DNA from: Ketobacter sp. MCCC 1A13808
GTDB lineage: Bacteria > Pseudomonadota > Gammaproteobacteria > Pseudomonadales > Ketobacteraceae
Direction of reading: 5' to 3'
DNA: 64,000 nucleotides
Assembly (NCBI RefSeq): GCF_009746715.1
Contig: NZ_VRKW01000003.1
Location: 558,001 to 622,000 of the forward strand
The position numbers were made by a program, and so were the translations under genes. Shown here piece after piece: positions 1-9,878 of the stretch. Under the pieces are notes generated by a model, which saw only the letters and a program-made list of their open reading frames with translations, searched no databases and was not told where the DNA came from. Numbering within the stretch: the first letter of the stretch is position 1; every line of letters starts with the position of its first letter.

Positions 1-914
1 TCTGTCTCATTCACTTTCAGTTCGCTAAGCTTAACGGCCTGATCACCATTCTCTTCTTTAAGTTTTATGAAATAATCAATATATTGAGGGAATTTTATGA
101 TCGTGCTTATGACGGCTTTATCAAACTCTTTTTTATTAGGATCTTCAGGAAGCATCCTGGCAAGATAATCATTCAACTGTGCTCTTAGTTGGTCATTGGG
201 AATACTTTCGAGTACACCTCTAAAATCACCAATCATATCGGACTTGTTAATCCAGTTTTCATCTTTCGTGAGGATGTCTTTCGGAGTCAAAAGTACATAA
301 TCATGTTGAAATGTTGGTAGCGTATAGGTTTTCGCCATCCATGATCTTGTCTTGTAGTTAAACTCGACTTTTTCAACTAAATGATTGGATAAAAAACGAG
401 TATCAATATGCTCCTGAGCGAACGCTTGAGTGTAATCAAGTAAAAACTTTTTGATAAGATTGGTTGTGAAGTCACTTATGTTATCTCTTCCAACACCATC
501 TTTGATTAAGCAAAGCTTTTCAAGGTGACTGCCGTTGGTAATCTCCTCAGTGCCAAAATTCGTAAATACTGTATTTAGGTTTTCGTTAAGAGACTTTGCG
601 AACTTCTGGCCAAGGCCGCTACCACCATTGCCAATTTTGCTGTAACCAAACCATGTTTGTTTCACTTCCGGGAATAAGAACCATGCTTTTATTAACCCTT
701 TGCTGATTCCTTCCTTTTCAGAACGGTCACGCAGAAATGCAACATATTGGATAATGTCATCGTGTAGTTTCTGATAATCCGGTTTGTCGCTATTGAATAA
801 GAGGAAGGGGTCAATGAAAAGAGGAAGATCATTGATTAAAGAAGGGTCAAATGCGCCATATGCCTCAAGCTCTTTGGGCGGCACTTCGAAAAAATCAGAA
901 AAATAAATTTTCAT
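1..914 (-). CDS. Unknown protein, C-terminus beyond window, last gene of the defence operon
   Basis: The minus strand is open from an ATG at 914 to the window edge, 304 codons without a stop. It begins MKIYFSDFFEVPPKELEAYG and is rich in Asp, Lys and aromatic residues, with no signal peptide, membrane segment or nucleotide-binding motif that I can see. The start lies one base after the hsdR stop (TGA-T-ATG), so it is translated in the same operon as hsdR, HerA, SIR2, HsdS and HsdM. I do not recognise the family. Its position suggests an accessory defence protein, but that is inference. The C-terminus is not in the window. Confidence 0.75.
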   Translation of the reverse strand, partial: MKIYFSDFFEVPPKELEAYGAFDPSLINDLPLFIDPFLLFNSDKPDYQKLHDDIIQYVAFLRDRSEKEGISKGLIKAWFLFPEVKQTWFGYSKIGNGGSGLGQKFAKSLNENLNTVFTNFGTEEITNGSHLEKLCLIKDGVGRDNISDFTTNLIKKFLLDYTQAFAQEHIDTRFLSNHLVEKVEFNYKTRSWMAKTYTLPTFQHDYVLLTPKDILTKDENWINKSDMIGDFRGVLESIPNDQLRAQLNDYLARMLPEDPNKKEFDKAVISTIIKFPQYIDYFIKLKEENGDQAVKLSELKVNET

Positions 915-915
915 A

Positions 916-3900
916 TCAACTCTCGCTCAAGCCGACACGAGTGATCTGAACAATCATCTCAACAATCTTCTTGGCCTGATCCATACCGCCACCAATGCCT
1001 TTGCATTCCTGGAACATACGCGGTAGTAGCTTCTTACGAATGTCGGCTTCAATGTTTTGCGGGTTGATGGAGTTCTCCGCGACAGAGGTTTCTACCGCCT
1101 GGTCAATTTCAAAGGCTACTTTGACCCACTTATCCTGGACCTGCTGATCCAGCAAAGCTAAGGCTTCCGGCAGCACCTTTTTGAATACACCAAAGTAAGC
1201 CTGAGCATGACGATTACCGGCAAACGCATCGGGTATGTCGTTCAAGCGTCTGTCTTGTACTTGCTCTTCAAATTCACGGAACAGCATGTACTGCTTCAAT
1301 GGGTGGTCGAATAGCTTTTCGGCCTCTTCAATGGCCTGGCGCAACAGCTTGGAGAACGCTTCCTGAGCGTAAGGGTCATCCCGTAGCTCTTGTTCAATCA
1401 TGCGTGTCACACGGGTTTTGATAATGTCGGTTTCGTTGCGGGTTTTATCTTCGCTCCAGTCTTCTGGCTGTCCCTTTTGCCCCATCTTGCCCACTTCATA
1501 CACACCACCGGGTTCTTTAACCTCAATACCCACCACATGCTTATCCAGCAGCTTTTTTACTTGTTCGGCGTATTCGTCGTAATCAATCCTTTCGCCCGTA
1601 TCTTGCTGAACCAGTTGACGCAGGCTGGAGAATTGCTTCACCGTTTCTTTGTAGTGGCGACGATCCTGGTCGCTAAAGCTCTTGTCTTCAAAGAAGGTGG
1701 CTGATTGCAACGCTACCTTCAAGCAGCTGGCGAAGGCCGTCAGGGCTTCGTAGAAGTCCTCACGCACTTTAAGGTGCACGTCAACCAGCTCGCCTTCACG
1801 CTCATCAATCTTTGGTACCAGCACCTGACGCAATTGTTCGATGTCGTTCTTGTTTTTCACGCCATCGAATATGGCCCATAGCTGCTTATAAAGCTGTGGC
1901 AGGCGCTTGTACTCGGTACTCATCTGGTTGTAGAGGCCAGCAATATCATTGATGTCGTAACCGCCCTGAGTGCGGGAGGCCAAATCCTGATATTTCTGAA
2001 TGGTGGTATCCAGTTCCGACAGAATGCCGCGATAGTCGATAAGTAAACCAAATTTCTTCTTCGGGTGTAGACGGTTTACCCGTGCAATCGCTTGGATCAG
2101 GCTGTGCTCTTTCAGTGGCTTGTCGATGTACAGTACAGCGTTCTTCGGCTCATCAAAGCCGGTGAGCAGCTTATCGACGACGATCAGTATCTTCAGTGAA
2201 TCGTCTTGGTCAAAACGCTCAATCAGGTGTTTGGTGTAAGCCTGTTCATCCTGGTTGCCAACATTGTCTTTCCACCACTGGGTAACTTCCGGAGTGGTGG
2301 TTTCATCGACAGCTGTGTTACCTTCGCGGCTATCAGGTGGGCTCATTACTACGGCAGATTCAAGTAAGCCTGCTTCGTCCAGGTACTTTTTGTACTTGAT
2401 AGCAGAGGCTTTGCTGTCGCAGGCTAGCTGGCCTTTTAAACCCTCGTCGATGTTTTTAACGAAGTGGTTGGCGACATCCAAGGCAATCAAGCGAATACGA
2501 TCATCCGCACCGTATACCTGGCCTTTCTTGGCAAACTTGCGCTTCAGGTCAGCTCTCTGGTCGTCCGAAAGCCCCTCAGTAATACGCTCAAACCAACTAT
2601 CGATAGCCCGTTCATTCACATCTAAGTCGGGGATACGCTCTTCATACAGCAGCGGCGTAACCGTCTGGTCTTCCACGGCGCGTTGCATGGTGTAAGCGTG
2701 CACAATGGGGCCAAACTTATTGGTAGTCTTGTCGTCTTTTAACAGCGGCGTTCCCGTGAAAGCGACAAAGGCTGCATTGGGCAGCGCCTGCTTCATACGG
2801 ATATGGTTTTCTCCACCCTGGCTGCGGTGGCCTTCGTCAATCAGCACAATGATGTCAGAGCTGGTGTTGATACACTCAGGCATTTTGGTAGCGATATTAA
2901 ACTTCTGGATCAGTGAGAAAATAATCCGCTCCGTGCCTTTACCAATCTGCTCAGCCAGTCGCTTACCGGAAGTGGCCATTGCCGCTTCTTTGTCTTTTTT
3001 ACCGGCCAGCTCGCCGCCGGAGGCAAAGGTTTTACTGAGCTGTGTTTCCAGGTCTACCCGGTCGGTGACCACCACGATACGGCATTGTTTTAGGCTTTCG
3101 TGGAGGATCAGCGCCTTACTTAAAAACACCATAGTAAATGACTTACCAGAACCCGTGGTGTGCCAAATCACACCACCTTCACGGCCACCGGTGCTGCTGC
3201 GGGTATTGATGCGTTCAATTAGCCGTTTAATGCCAAACACCTGCTGATAACGGGCGACAATCTTGCCTGCCTTTTTATCGAACAAGGTGAAGTAACGGGT
3301 CATCTCCAGCAGCCGAGCAGGGCTTAACAGGCTGATCAGTAATTGATCCTGGCCTGTAACAGCCAGCTCGCCCGCAGCAGTCAGGCTCTGATACCAATCC
3401 AGGTCTTTTGCCGGTCGGTGGCTGAACAGACTAGCCTGCTGTTCGTCTTTGAGCTTTCTGTTTTTGATAGCGTACATCTCGGCATCGGAGATATCTTCTT
3501 CACGCCAGGCGGCCCAGAATTTAGCGGGCGTGCCACATGTACCATAACGGCCTTCGTTGCCGTTTATGGAAAGCAGCATCTGGCTATAGGCGAACAGTAA
3601 CGGGATTTCATCATGGCGCTGGTTACGCAGACTTTGCGAAATCCCTTCGTCAATTGTGGGGCCCTTTTTTGCAATGCCATCCGGGCGTTTGGCTTCTATC
3701 ACCACCAAAGGAATACCGTTTACAAAGCACACAATATCGGGTCTGCGACTTTCCACTCCCCCCGAGCGGGTAACGGTAAATTCTTCGGTAAATACAAAGC
3801 TGTTATTGGCCGGGTTCTGCCAGTCAATCAGCGCAACCGTCGGGCTGGCTTTTTTACCATCCACAAACTCAGTGACCGAAATGCCATACAGCAGGTGGTT

Positions 3901-4197
3901 GTACAGGCGCTCATTGGCAGTTAACAGGCCTTCATTAAGCGCGGGGCTGCACACCTCGGCAATAAGGTTGTCTATGGCCTTTTCAGACAGCGGGTAGCTC
4001 TTACCGGCGAAGGTAAAAGTACGTTTTTGAAGCTCACCGCGCAGCACCTGGCGTAAAACTACTTCATCGGCCTTGCCACTTCGGGCGGCTAACGCGTGTT
4101 CAGGAGGGAGGAACGACCACCCTAGGTTGGTCAATAGCGTCAGAGCCGGTAACTTGGCACTGTATTCTTCCTGAAATTTGGGTGTGTATTGTGTCAT
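916..4197 (-). CDS. hsdR: Type I restriction enzyme R subunit (HsdR)
   Basis: This is the motor and nuclease subunit that cuts unmodified DNA after ATP-driven translocation, working with HsdM and HsdS. In its 1093 residues the PD-(D/E)XK nuclease core is visible as D154 (RRPDIV) and E168-A-K170 (VVIEAKRP). Walker A is TTGSGKS at about 347-353, the DEAD-like box is IDEGH at about 453-457, and FTGTPLL follows as helicase motif III. The length is normal for the family. It is the sixth gene of a minus-strand operon and lies 45 bases after the HerA-like gene. Unusually, SIR2 and HerA genes separate it from hsdS and hsdM. It appears intact. Confidence 0.95.
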   Translation of the reverse strand: MTQYTPKFQEEYSAKLPALTLLTNLGWSFLPPEHALAARSGKADEVVLRQVLRGELQKRTFTFAGKSYPLSEKAIDNLIAEVCSPALNEGLLTANERLYNHLLYGISVTEFVDGKKASPTVALIDWQNPANNSFVFTEEFTVTRSGGVESRRPDIVCFVNGIPLVVIEAKRPDGIAKKGPTIDEGISQSLRNQRHDEIPLLFAYSQMLLSINGNEGRYGTCGTPAKFWAAWREEDISDAEMYAIKNRKLKDEQQASLFSHRPAKDLDWYQSLTAAGELAVTGQDQLLISLLSPARLLEMTRYFTLFDKKAGKIVARYQQVFGIKRLIERINTRSSTGGREGGVIWHTTGSGKSFTMVFLSKALILHESLKQCRIVVVTDRVDLETQLSKTFASGGELAGKKDKEAAMATSGKRLAEQIGKGTERIIFSLIQKFNIATKMPECINTSSDIIVLIDEGHRSQGGENHIRMKQALPNAAFVAFTGTPLLKDDKTTNKFGPIVHAYTMQRAVEDQTVTPLLYEERIPDLDVNERAIDSWFERITEGLSDDQRADLKRKFAKKGQVYGADDRIRLIALDVANHFVKNIDEGLKGQLACDSKASAIKYKKYLDEAGLLESAVVMSPPDSREGNTAVDETTTPEVTQWWKDNVGNQDEQAYTKHLIERFDQDDSLKILIVVDKLLTGFDEPKNAVLYIDKPLKEHSLIQAIARVNRLHPKKKFGLLIDYRGILSELDTTIQKYQDLASRTQGGYDINDIAGLYNQMSTEYKRLPQLYKQLWAIFDGVKNKNDIEQLRQVLVPKIDEREGELVDVHLKVREDFYEALTAFASCLKVALQSATFFEDKSFSDQDRRHYKETVKQFSSLRQLVQQDTGERIDYDEYAEQVKKLLDKHVVGIEVKEPGGVYEVGKMGQKGQPEDWSEDKTRNETDIIKTRVTRMIEQELRDDPYAQEAFSKLLRQAIEEAEKLFDHPLKQYMLFREFEEQVQDRRLNDIPDAFAGNRHAQAYFGVFKKVLPEALALLDQQVQDKWVKVAFEIDQAVETSVAENSINPQNIEADIRKKLLPRMFQECKGIGGGMDQAKKIVEMIVQITRVGLSES

Positions 4198-4242
4198 TCG
4201 TTATCTCTCTTCAACCCCTGATACCCGAGGTGCAGCTTCGGG

Positions 4243-5982
4243 TTATGGTTTTGTTCTGTTTTGTCGGCGCATGTTTTCTACGGCCAATGCAAAATCGGCA
4301 TTGGTAACGTCTTCTTGCCAACGAGACCAGAAATCTATTGTTGCGCTCAATGGCTTTTCAGTAGGAGGATCAATTTTTATTCTACTCGGCAGCAGTACCG
4401 AGTCTCCTACAACCATGGCTTCGCCAACATCCATGATGGGTAATGCTTCTAAGAGGCTTTCTAGGCTTTCTGGTAGTAATTTTCGAACAGTTGCTTGGTC
4501 ATCCGCGTTTGTTAAACGCAATGAAATGATGTTGTTACACTGGCTTAGAATGGTGGCACTTACATCTGAAGGCCGTTGGCTCACAATCATGAGTGCAACG
4601 CCATATTTTCGACCTTCTTTAGCGATCTTCTCAAATGCTTCTACCGCTCTGCGCTCAACTGGGTTGCCTTCTTTTCTTGGTAGATATAGGTGAGCCTCAT
4701 CGCAGACAAAAGCAACTGGTCTGCGGCTATTCGGATCAGTCCAGAATTGAACCTGATAGATAATACGAGCAACCAGGCCAATGATGACTGGCAGTATGTC
4801 AGCAGGAACCTCTGAGAAGTCGATTACTTTAATGCTTTGCTTTTGATTGCCAAAACCCATCAGTTTTTCAGCAATCATACTCAACGAATCGTATTGGTTG
4901 TATTTATCCGGGCTATTGAAGAGGAAGCCATAACGTCGGTCATTCAAGCGACTGGCCATGCGAACTAACAGCCTAGAGAATTCACCATTGAAAGGACCGT
5001 TTTTTAGGCCTTTCGCTCCCTGAACCTTTTCTTCATTCAGATATTGAAGCTTTCCAATAACCTCATCCAAGGAGTATGGAATTGGACTGTCTAGAGTAAA
5101 AGATTGCAATAAATCGGTTCGACCATTCGCTTGTAAGAATGCTTTCTTTTGCTCTGTTATGGCATCTTGTACAACCACCACTTGGTTATGCGCACTGAAC
5201 TCGCTGCGATCAACAAATAATGATTGAATCTCTTCCGAATTGAGCAACCAATACGGCAGGAAGAGCAGAGAGTCATCATCTACGTCAACCTCATCCGGCC
5301 CTGGTACTCTCAACTGTTTAGCATAAGAAAGTTCCTTGTACTCACCATGCAGGTCGAATACAACTAGGTTTGAAGAAGGTAGCTGCGAGCTTCTTTCCAA
5401 AATAGAGGCAACCGTCCATGATTTACCAGAGCCGGTACTGCCAAGTAAAGCGGCATGCCGCTGGAAAAGCTTATTGCCATCGACATAAGCGTGTGCGTTT
5501 TCATTAAGCTTATAAGAGCCCAGTTCCAGTGAGTGTTCTCCATCGCCACACTCAGAAATCACACGCATAAATTCTTCTAGGTGAGCGTCTTTAAGTACGT
5601 AACAGGTTGAGTCGATTTCTGGGACGTGATCAAGTGATCGTGAAAACTTATATTTTTGATCGACTGCATCCCAGCGGGCTGCACCCATCAAGGTGATCTT
5701 AACTGTATTGACTACGCTATCTTCAAAAGCATCTATCTCGTCAGCATCATCTTCAGCTATTTCCGGTGTAAGTGGCTGAGTGACCACCGCTTTGATGACT
5801 TTATCAATCATGCCAATCAGCCAACATTCAGTTGCACCGCTGAGTTGCACGGTTACAAGCTGTCCAACTCTGGCTTTACGTAGATCTTTATCACTGTTAA
5901 CCAGAATGGTTACTTTTCGGGTGTCAACTTCACGGATGTTGCCAAGCGTGTAGCTGTCATCATTGAAAGTAAAAAGTGCCAT
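4243..5982 (-). CDS. HerA-like hexameric DNA-pumping ATPase, partner of SIR2
   Basis: This 579-residue protein belongs to the HerA/FtsK-type ATPases. Residues 1 to about 120 look like the N-terminal HAS-barrel. Walker A is GSTGSGKS at 181-188. Walker B is VAFVCDEAHLYLP near 430, and VSQRPSDVSATILSQC further on is the typical HerA sensor segment. Its ribosome-binding site GGAGGG lies in the last codons of the SIR2 gene (stop TAA, one base, then ATG), so the two are translationally coupled. HerA proteins paired with SIR2 NADases are a known antiphage arrangement in which both form one large assembly. The pairing here follows from gene order and has not been tested. Confidence 0.9.
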   Translation of the reverse strand: MALFTFNDDSYTLGNIREVDTRKVTILVNSDKDLRKARVGQLVTVQLSGATECWLIGMIDKVIKAVVTQPLTPEIAEDDADEIDAFEDSVVNTVKITLMGAARWDAVDQKYKFSRSLDHVPEIDSTCYVLKDAHLEEFMRVISECGDGEHSLELGSYKLNENAHAYVDGNKLFQRHAALLGSTGSGKSWTVASILERSSQLPSSNLVVFDLHGEYKELSYAKQLRVPGPDEVDVDDDSLLFLPYWLLNSEEIQSLFVDRSEFSAHNQVVVVQDAITEQKKAFLQANGRTDLLQSFTLDSPIPYSLDEVIGKLQYLNEEKVQGAKGLKNGPFNGEFSRLLVRMASRLNDRRYGFLFNSPDKYNQYDSLSMIAEKLMGFGNQKQSIKVIDFSEVPADILPVIIGLVARIIYQVQFWTDPNSRRPVAFVCDEAHLYLPRKEGNPVERRAVEAFEKIAKEGRKYGVALMIVSQRPSDVSATILSQCNNIISLRLTNADDQATVRKLLPESLESLLEALPIMDVGEAMVVGDSVLLPSRIKIDPPTEKPLSATIDFWSRWQEDVTNADFALAVENMRRQNRTKP

Positions 5983-5983
5983 G

Positions 5984-7075
5984 TTACCCTCCTAAAAATT
6001 CGTTGGTAAAAGCGTCAAAACGCCATAATTCCTTGTCATCAATATGTAGCCAGTTTTCAAATTTTGAGTTGTAGATCCTGCTTTTGTCTGAGTCAGTCTG
6101 TTTGCAGATGAGCCACATGTTCGGACACTTGCCTAGCCACTCTTCAATTCTCGGGTTCGAATCCCGAGTAATCACCAAAGCACGGCATTGGTCTTGTTCA
6201 AGCTTTTGCCTAAATGCGTTGTTAACAAGCTGGGAATCGTTAAAGCCAAACCCCAAAAATAGGAAGCTAGTATGGTTTCCGACAGCTGTGTCGTACTCGG
6301 CTAACTGTGCTCTGTCCTGGTGTAATCGTTGATATTTGGCCGTACCAGGAGTGATCATGGCCCGCACAACGCCGTCAGGTTTGTTGAGTATCCAGCTGTT
6401 ACATTCAATAAGCTGGGCCTCCCATTCAAATGTATTTAACGAACCGTGCGGCTTGTGTAGTCGGATATGCTTGCATTCAACAATTCTTAATGGCGGCCTT
6501 GTCTTACCAAGACCTTTCTGAATGGATTGAACTGACTTTTTTGCCCCATCCCAGTCGTAGCGACGAAGAAACCCACCGTGAAACCCGGTAATGTAGGGGA
6601 TCTTGTGCCGAACTAAGGCGTATTCAGCCAGCAAATCGTAATTTGGCGTAGCGACGTGAAGTTGTTTATCAGCCTGCGGCAAAGCTTCAACCAGCTTTCT
6701 CAATAGCGAGCCTGCGGGCCAATCGCATGAGCCAGACATGATTGAGTGAGCGTAAGCAGTATCGTGGTGCGCAACAAAGCTGGCAGTAAGTTCGACTATT
6801 CGATTGGTCAGAGCTTCATCTTTGATGAAGTCCATTGCAGATTCAAAATCATGACTACCGGCATCAAGAGCAGAGACCACTTGTAGCCACTGCTGTGCTT
6901 GTGCTTCGGTCATTCCATGATCAAGCTCGGCTCGAAGGTGGCGCTCAAGAGCTGGCATCCCAAAATTCAGATCAAGTGCACATGAAGTTCCTGTGCCAAA
7001 TAATACAAACGGCTTGTCTGTAAAAAACTCAGCAATCGCTTGATATGCAACGTCCTTTGTTAGCTCCACGTGCAT
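5984..7075 (-). CDS. SIR2-like putative NADase of a SIR2-HerA defence pair
   Basis: This 363-residue protein has a SIR2 fold. The dinucleotide-binding loop is FGTGTSCALD (26-35). TPNYD (143-147) carries the Asn typical of SIR2 NADases, and GFHGGF (164-169) and KPHGSLN (208-214) hold conserved His residues. GFGFND (275-280) is the usual late SIR2 motif. Defence SIR2 proteins destroy NAD+ upon infection and stop the infected cell. The gene starts five bases after the hsdS stop and is followed one base later by HerA. The insertion of this pair between hsdS and hsdR is notable. Activity is inferred from the family. Confidence 0.88.
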   Translation of the reverse strand: MHVELTKDVAYQAIAEFFTDKPFVLFGTGTSCALDLNFGMPALERHLRAELDHGMTEAQAQQWLQVVSALDAGSHDFESAMDFIKDEALTNRIVELTASFVAHHDTAYAHSIMSGSCDWPAGSLLRKLVEALPQADKQLHVATPNYDLLAEYALVRHKIPYITGFHGGFLRRYDWDGAKKSVQSIQKGLGKTRPPLRIVECKHIRLHKPHGSLNTFEWEAQLIECNSWILNKPDGVVRAMITPGTAKYQRLHQDRAQLAEYDTAVGNHTSFLFLGFGFNDSQLVNNAFRQKLEQDQCRALVITRDSNPRIEEWLGKCPNMWLICKQTDSDKSRIYNSKFENWLHIDDKELWRFDAFTNEFLGG

Positions 7076-7080
7076 CCCCC

Positions 7081-8292
7081 TTAGCTCACCAAAACTCTTC
7101 GCTTGCCCGTCAACAACTGCTGCATAAGCGCTTTCTTTTCTTGCTTTAAGGCATTGAGCTTTTGTTGCAGGGCGGAGATTTCCTGATCGGCGGTGGAAAG
7201 TACGGCGGCGATTTTCTGTTGTTCCGCAAAACTGGGGGTAGGCACCTTCAACGAAAAGAAATCCGAAGGCTTTACGTTGAGCAAACCATGAGCGCGACCA
7301 CCTTCGTGTGCAATTTGAGACAACCCCTTATTCAGAAGGCCTGATTCAAAGTAGTGTTCCCAAAAATCGCTATTGGCGCGATCCGAATCTAATAGTTCAA
7401 AGCAAATGTAGAGCGTTGTTACAACGCCATCTGGGTAGCGATTCAGTCGTTTGATTGCACCCATTGGATAGCCGTTTGAATAGCTTTTGTTGTAGGCGAA
7501 CTGTCCTTGCTTTAGCAGGAAGTAGCCATCAAGAATTTCTGAAGCAACAGTTTTTTTGAAAAAGTCTTCCTGCCGAATCAAGCCATGTTGTCCAGACATG
7601 GTAACTACGTTTGTGCTTTGACCATTGTTTTTTGTCGTTACACGTGCGAATAGCTTTGAAAGCTTAGATACCTTCCACTCCCCAATAAACCTAAGCCCAT
7701 TCTTATCCAGCAGGCGTTTTTTGCCGGTGAGCAGTTGTTGCATTAGGGCTTTTTTCTGCTGCTGGCTGTTGGCGAGTAGTTGTTCTGTGGTGGTGATGGC
7801 CTGATCCCAAGTAGATAGGATTTGGGCGATTTTCTTTTGTTCATCAACTGGAGGAAGAAGAAGCGGTACTGTATTCAAATCACTTCGATTAATTTTCGGC
7901 ATTCCCGTGCGCATAGACATTGCGACAGCAACCTTATAAAACTGGGGACCGATCATGTAGTGAAGCAAGAATTCAATATCTAATTCACTCTTTGCCCATA
8001 TTGGGTACATGTCTGCACTACAAACCCCCTTAAATCCAGGCCGACAAACTTTGTTCAAATTCGGGCGGATTTTCGAATATACAATCGCGTTCTCATCAAA
8101 CTCGTACTTTCCAGAGATGAGACTAGATTCTTTACAGGTTACAACATCGACAATTTGACCAGAGTCTGAAACCACATTTTCTGGACCGATGTGCAACATA
8201 TTCGAGTATGGCTCCACTTTAGGGTCCACTTGTCCGTTAGCAATTTCGGTTACCGCGCCGAAATTAGTCTTCAACCAACCTTCAGGCACCAT
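7081..8292 (-). CDS. hsdS: Type I restriction-modification specificity subunit (HsdS)
   Basis: This is the DNA-recognition subunit, 403 residues with two target-recognition domains. Each is followed by a conserved helical spacer: PPVDEQKKIAQILSTWD with QQQKKALMQQLLTGKKR in the middle, and SFAEQQKIAAVLSTADQ with QEKKALMQQLLTGKRR at the C-terminus. The two spacers are near-repeats, as expected for a bipartite recognition sequence. The start overlaps the end of hsdM by 11 bases. The recognition sequence cannot be read from the protein. Confidence 0.93.
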   Translation of the reverse strand: MVPEGWLKTNFGAVTEIANGQVDPKVEPYSNMLHIGPENVVSDSGQIVDVVTCKESSLISGKYEFDENAIVYSKIRPNLNKVCRPGFKGVCSADMYPIWAKSELDIEFLLHYMIGPQFYKVAVAMSMRTGMPKINRSDLNTVPLLLPPVDEQKKIAQILSTWDQAITTTEQLLANSQQQKKALMQQLLTGKKRLLDKNGLRFIGEWKVSKLSKLFARVTTKNNGQSTNVVTMSGQHGLIRQEDFFKKTVASEILDGYFLLKQGQFAYNKSYSNGYPMGAIKRLNRYPDGVVTTLYICFELLDSDRANSDFWEHYFESGLLNKGLSQIAHEGGRAHGLLNVKPSDFFSLKVPTPSFAEQQKIAAVLSTADQEISALQQKLNALKQEKKALMQQLLTGKRRVLVS

Positions 8293-9805
8293 ATCCCAGC
8301 TCCTCCAGATACTTAGCCATCTCAGTTTCCAGCTCGGTCAGTTGCGCTTTCAATTTCTCACGCTCAGCACGCACTGCCATCAGGTCGATCTCTTCCTCTT
8401 CTTCAAAGGTATCGACATAGCGCGGGATGTTCAGGTTGTAATCGTTCTCTTTTATCTCATTGAGGCTTGCGACATGAGCATATTTGTCCACGTTGTTGCC
8501 AGCGTGGTAGGTGGCTACAATCTTGGCGATATTCTCTTCAGTCAGCAGGTTCTGGTTTTTACCGGCTTTGAAGTCGCGGCTGGCGTCAATAAACATGACG
8601 TTATCGTCGCTCTTATTTTTCTTAAAGAGCAGGATTGCCGCTGGAATGCCAGTGCCGTAAAACAACTTCTCTGGCAGACCAATGACGGCATCGAGTAGGT
8701 TTTCGTCAATTAGTTGCTGGCGAATTTTGCCTTCACTGGAACCTCGGAACAGTACGCCATGTGGCACCACAACGCCCATTCGTCCTGTTTTTGGTTTCAA
8801 GGTTTCAATCATGTGTAGGATAAACGCATAGTCGCCTTTGGTTTTCGGCGGAACGCCACGGCGGAAGCGGCTGAACTTGTCGTGCTCGGCTTCATCGTGG
8901 CCCCATTTATCAAGGCTGAACGGTGGGTTGGCAGTCACAATGTCAAACAGCATCAGATCGCCGTTTTTATCTAACAGCTTGGGGTTACGAATGGTGTCAC
9001 CCCATTCAATTTTGTGGTTGTCTTCGCCGTGCAGGAACATGTTCATCTTGGCCAGCGACCAGGTCGAGCCAATGGCCTCTTGCCCATACAGGGCGTATTG
9101 CTTGCTACCGTGGTTGGCCACAACTTTGCGGCCACACTTCATCAGCAGCGAGCCAGAACCACAAGCCGGGTCACAAATGCTGTCACCGGGTTGAGGGTCT
9201 AATAGCTCGGCTATCAGATCACTGACTTCGGGTGGGGTGTAAAACTCACCGGCCTTCTGGCCTCCGCTAGCGGCAAAGAGTTTGATCATGTATTCGTAAG
9301 CATTTCCAATGACATCCAGCGTGCCTACGCGGCTGGGCTTGAGGTTCAGCTCGGGCTTAGCAAAGTCTTCCAGCAGGTGACGTAGAATGGTGTTCTTTTG
9401 CTTTTCTTCACCCAGTTTGTCGGTGTTAAAGCTGATGTCCTGGAACACGCTTTTACCGGCGTCTTTGAGTTTGGTACCGTTGGCTTCTTCAATGGCGTGT
9501 AACGCTTGGTCGATGCGTTCACCATTACCGGGTTCGTGACGGCGTTCGTACAATGCGTAGAAGCTAGCCGCGTTGGGCAACACAAAGCGCTCGTTTTTCA
9601 TCATCTCTTCGATGAGTTCCGGCTCGTCGCCGTACTCGGCCTTGTAGCCATCATAGTGATCCTGCCATACATCGGAGATGTACTTGAGGAACAGCATGGT
9701 CAGGATGAAGTCTTTATAGGTGTCGGCGCTGATGGTGCCACGGAAGGTATCGCAGGCGTTCCACAGCGCTTTGTTGATGCTTTCTTGGTTAATCTTGTCG
9801 TTCAT
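8282..9805 (-). CDS. hsdM: Type I DNA adenine methyltransferase subunit (HsdM)
   Basis: This is the N6-adenine methyltransferase subunit of the restriction-modification complex, 507 residues. It has the helical N-terminal domain (1 to about 160), then GEFYTPPEVSDLI just before the S-adenosylmethionine loop DPACGSG (212-218), and the catalytic NPPF at 293-296. The C-terminal coiled region (about 470-507) is the usual HsdS contact. It is the first full gene of the operon hsdM-hsdS-sir2-herA-hsdR and is preceded by a 73-base gap and a half-size HsdS-like gene. It is much closer to the usual length than the truncated hsdM at 17151. Confidence 0.95.
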   Translation of the reverse strand: MNDKINQESINKALWNACDTFRGTISADTYKDFILTMLFLKYISDVWQDHYDGYKAEYGDEPELIEEMMKNERFVLPNAASFYALYERRHEPGNGERIDQALHAIEEANGTKLKDAGKSVFQDISFNTDKLGEEKQKNTILRHLLEDFAKPELNLKPSRVGTLDVIGNAYEYMIKLFAASGGQKAGEFYTPPEVSDLIAELLDPQPGDSICDPACGSGSLLMKCGRKVVANHGSKQYALYGQEAIGSTWSLAKMNMFLHGEDNHKIEWGDTIRNPKLLDKNGDLMLFDIVTANPPFSLDKWGHDEAEHDKFSRFRRGVPPKTKGDYAFILHMIETLKPKTGRMGVVVPHGVLFRGSSEGKIRQQLIDENLLDAVIGLPEKLFYGTGIPAAILLFKKNKSDDNVMFIDASRDFKAGKNQNLLTEENIAKIVATYHAGNNVDKYAHVASLNEIKENDYNLNIPRYVDTFEEEEEIDLMAVRAEREKLKAQLTELETEMAKYLEELGYGA

Positions 9806-9878
9806 CCATTGCTTCCTTTTAGTGGGGCCAAATCATTGGCTGGCCCGGTTCAAGTCTTAAATTCGTTATGCTGCCTGT

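Noticed and set aside
1390-3997. Several plus-strand open frames opposite hsdR
   Set aside because: They are shadows of a convincing 1093-residue gene, and none has a recognisable domain or ribosome-binding site.
6150-6168. A perfect T-arm-like sequence (CTCGGG-TTCGAAT-CCCGAG), followed by a CACCA-like end
   Set aside because: It lies inside the SIR2 coding region, which reads through it normally (ITRDSNPRIEEW). No acceptor, D-arm or anticodon arm surrounds it.
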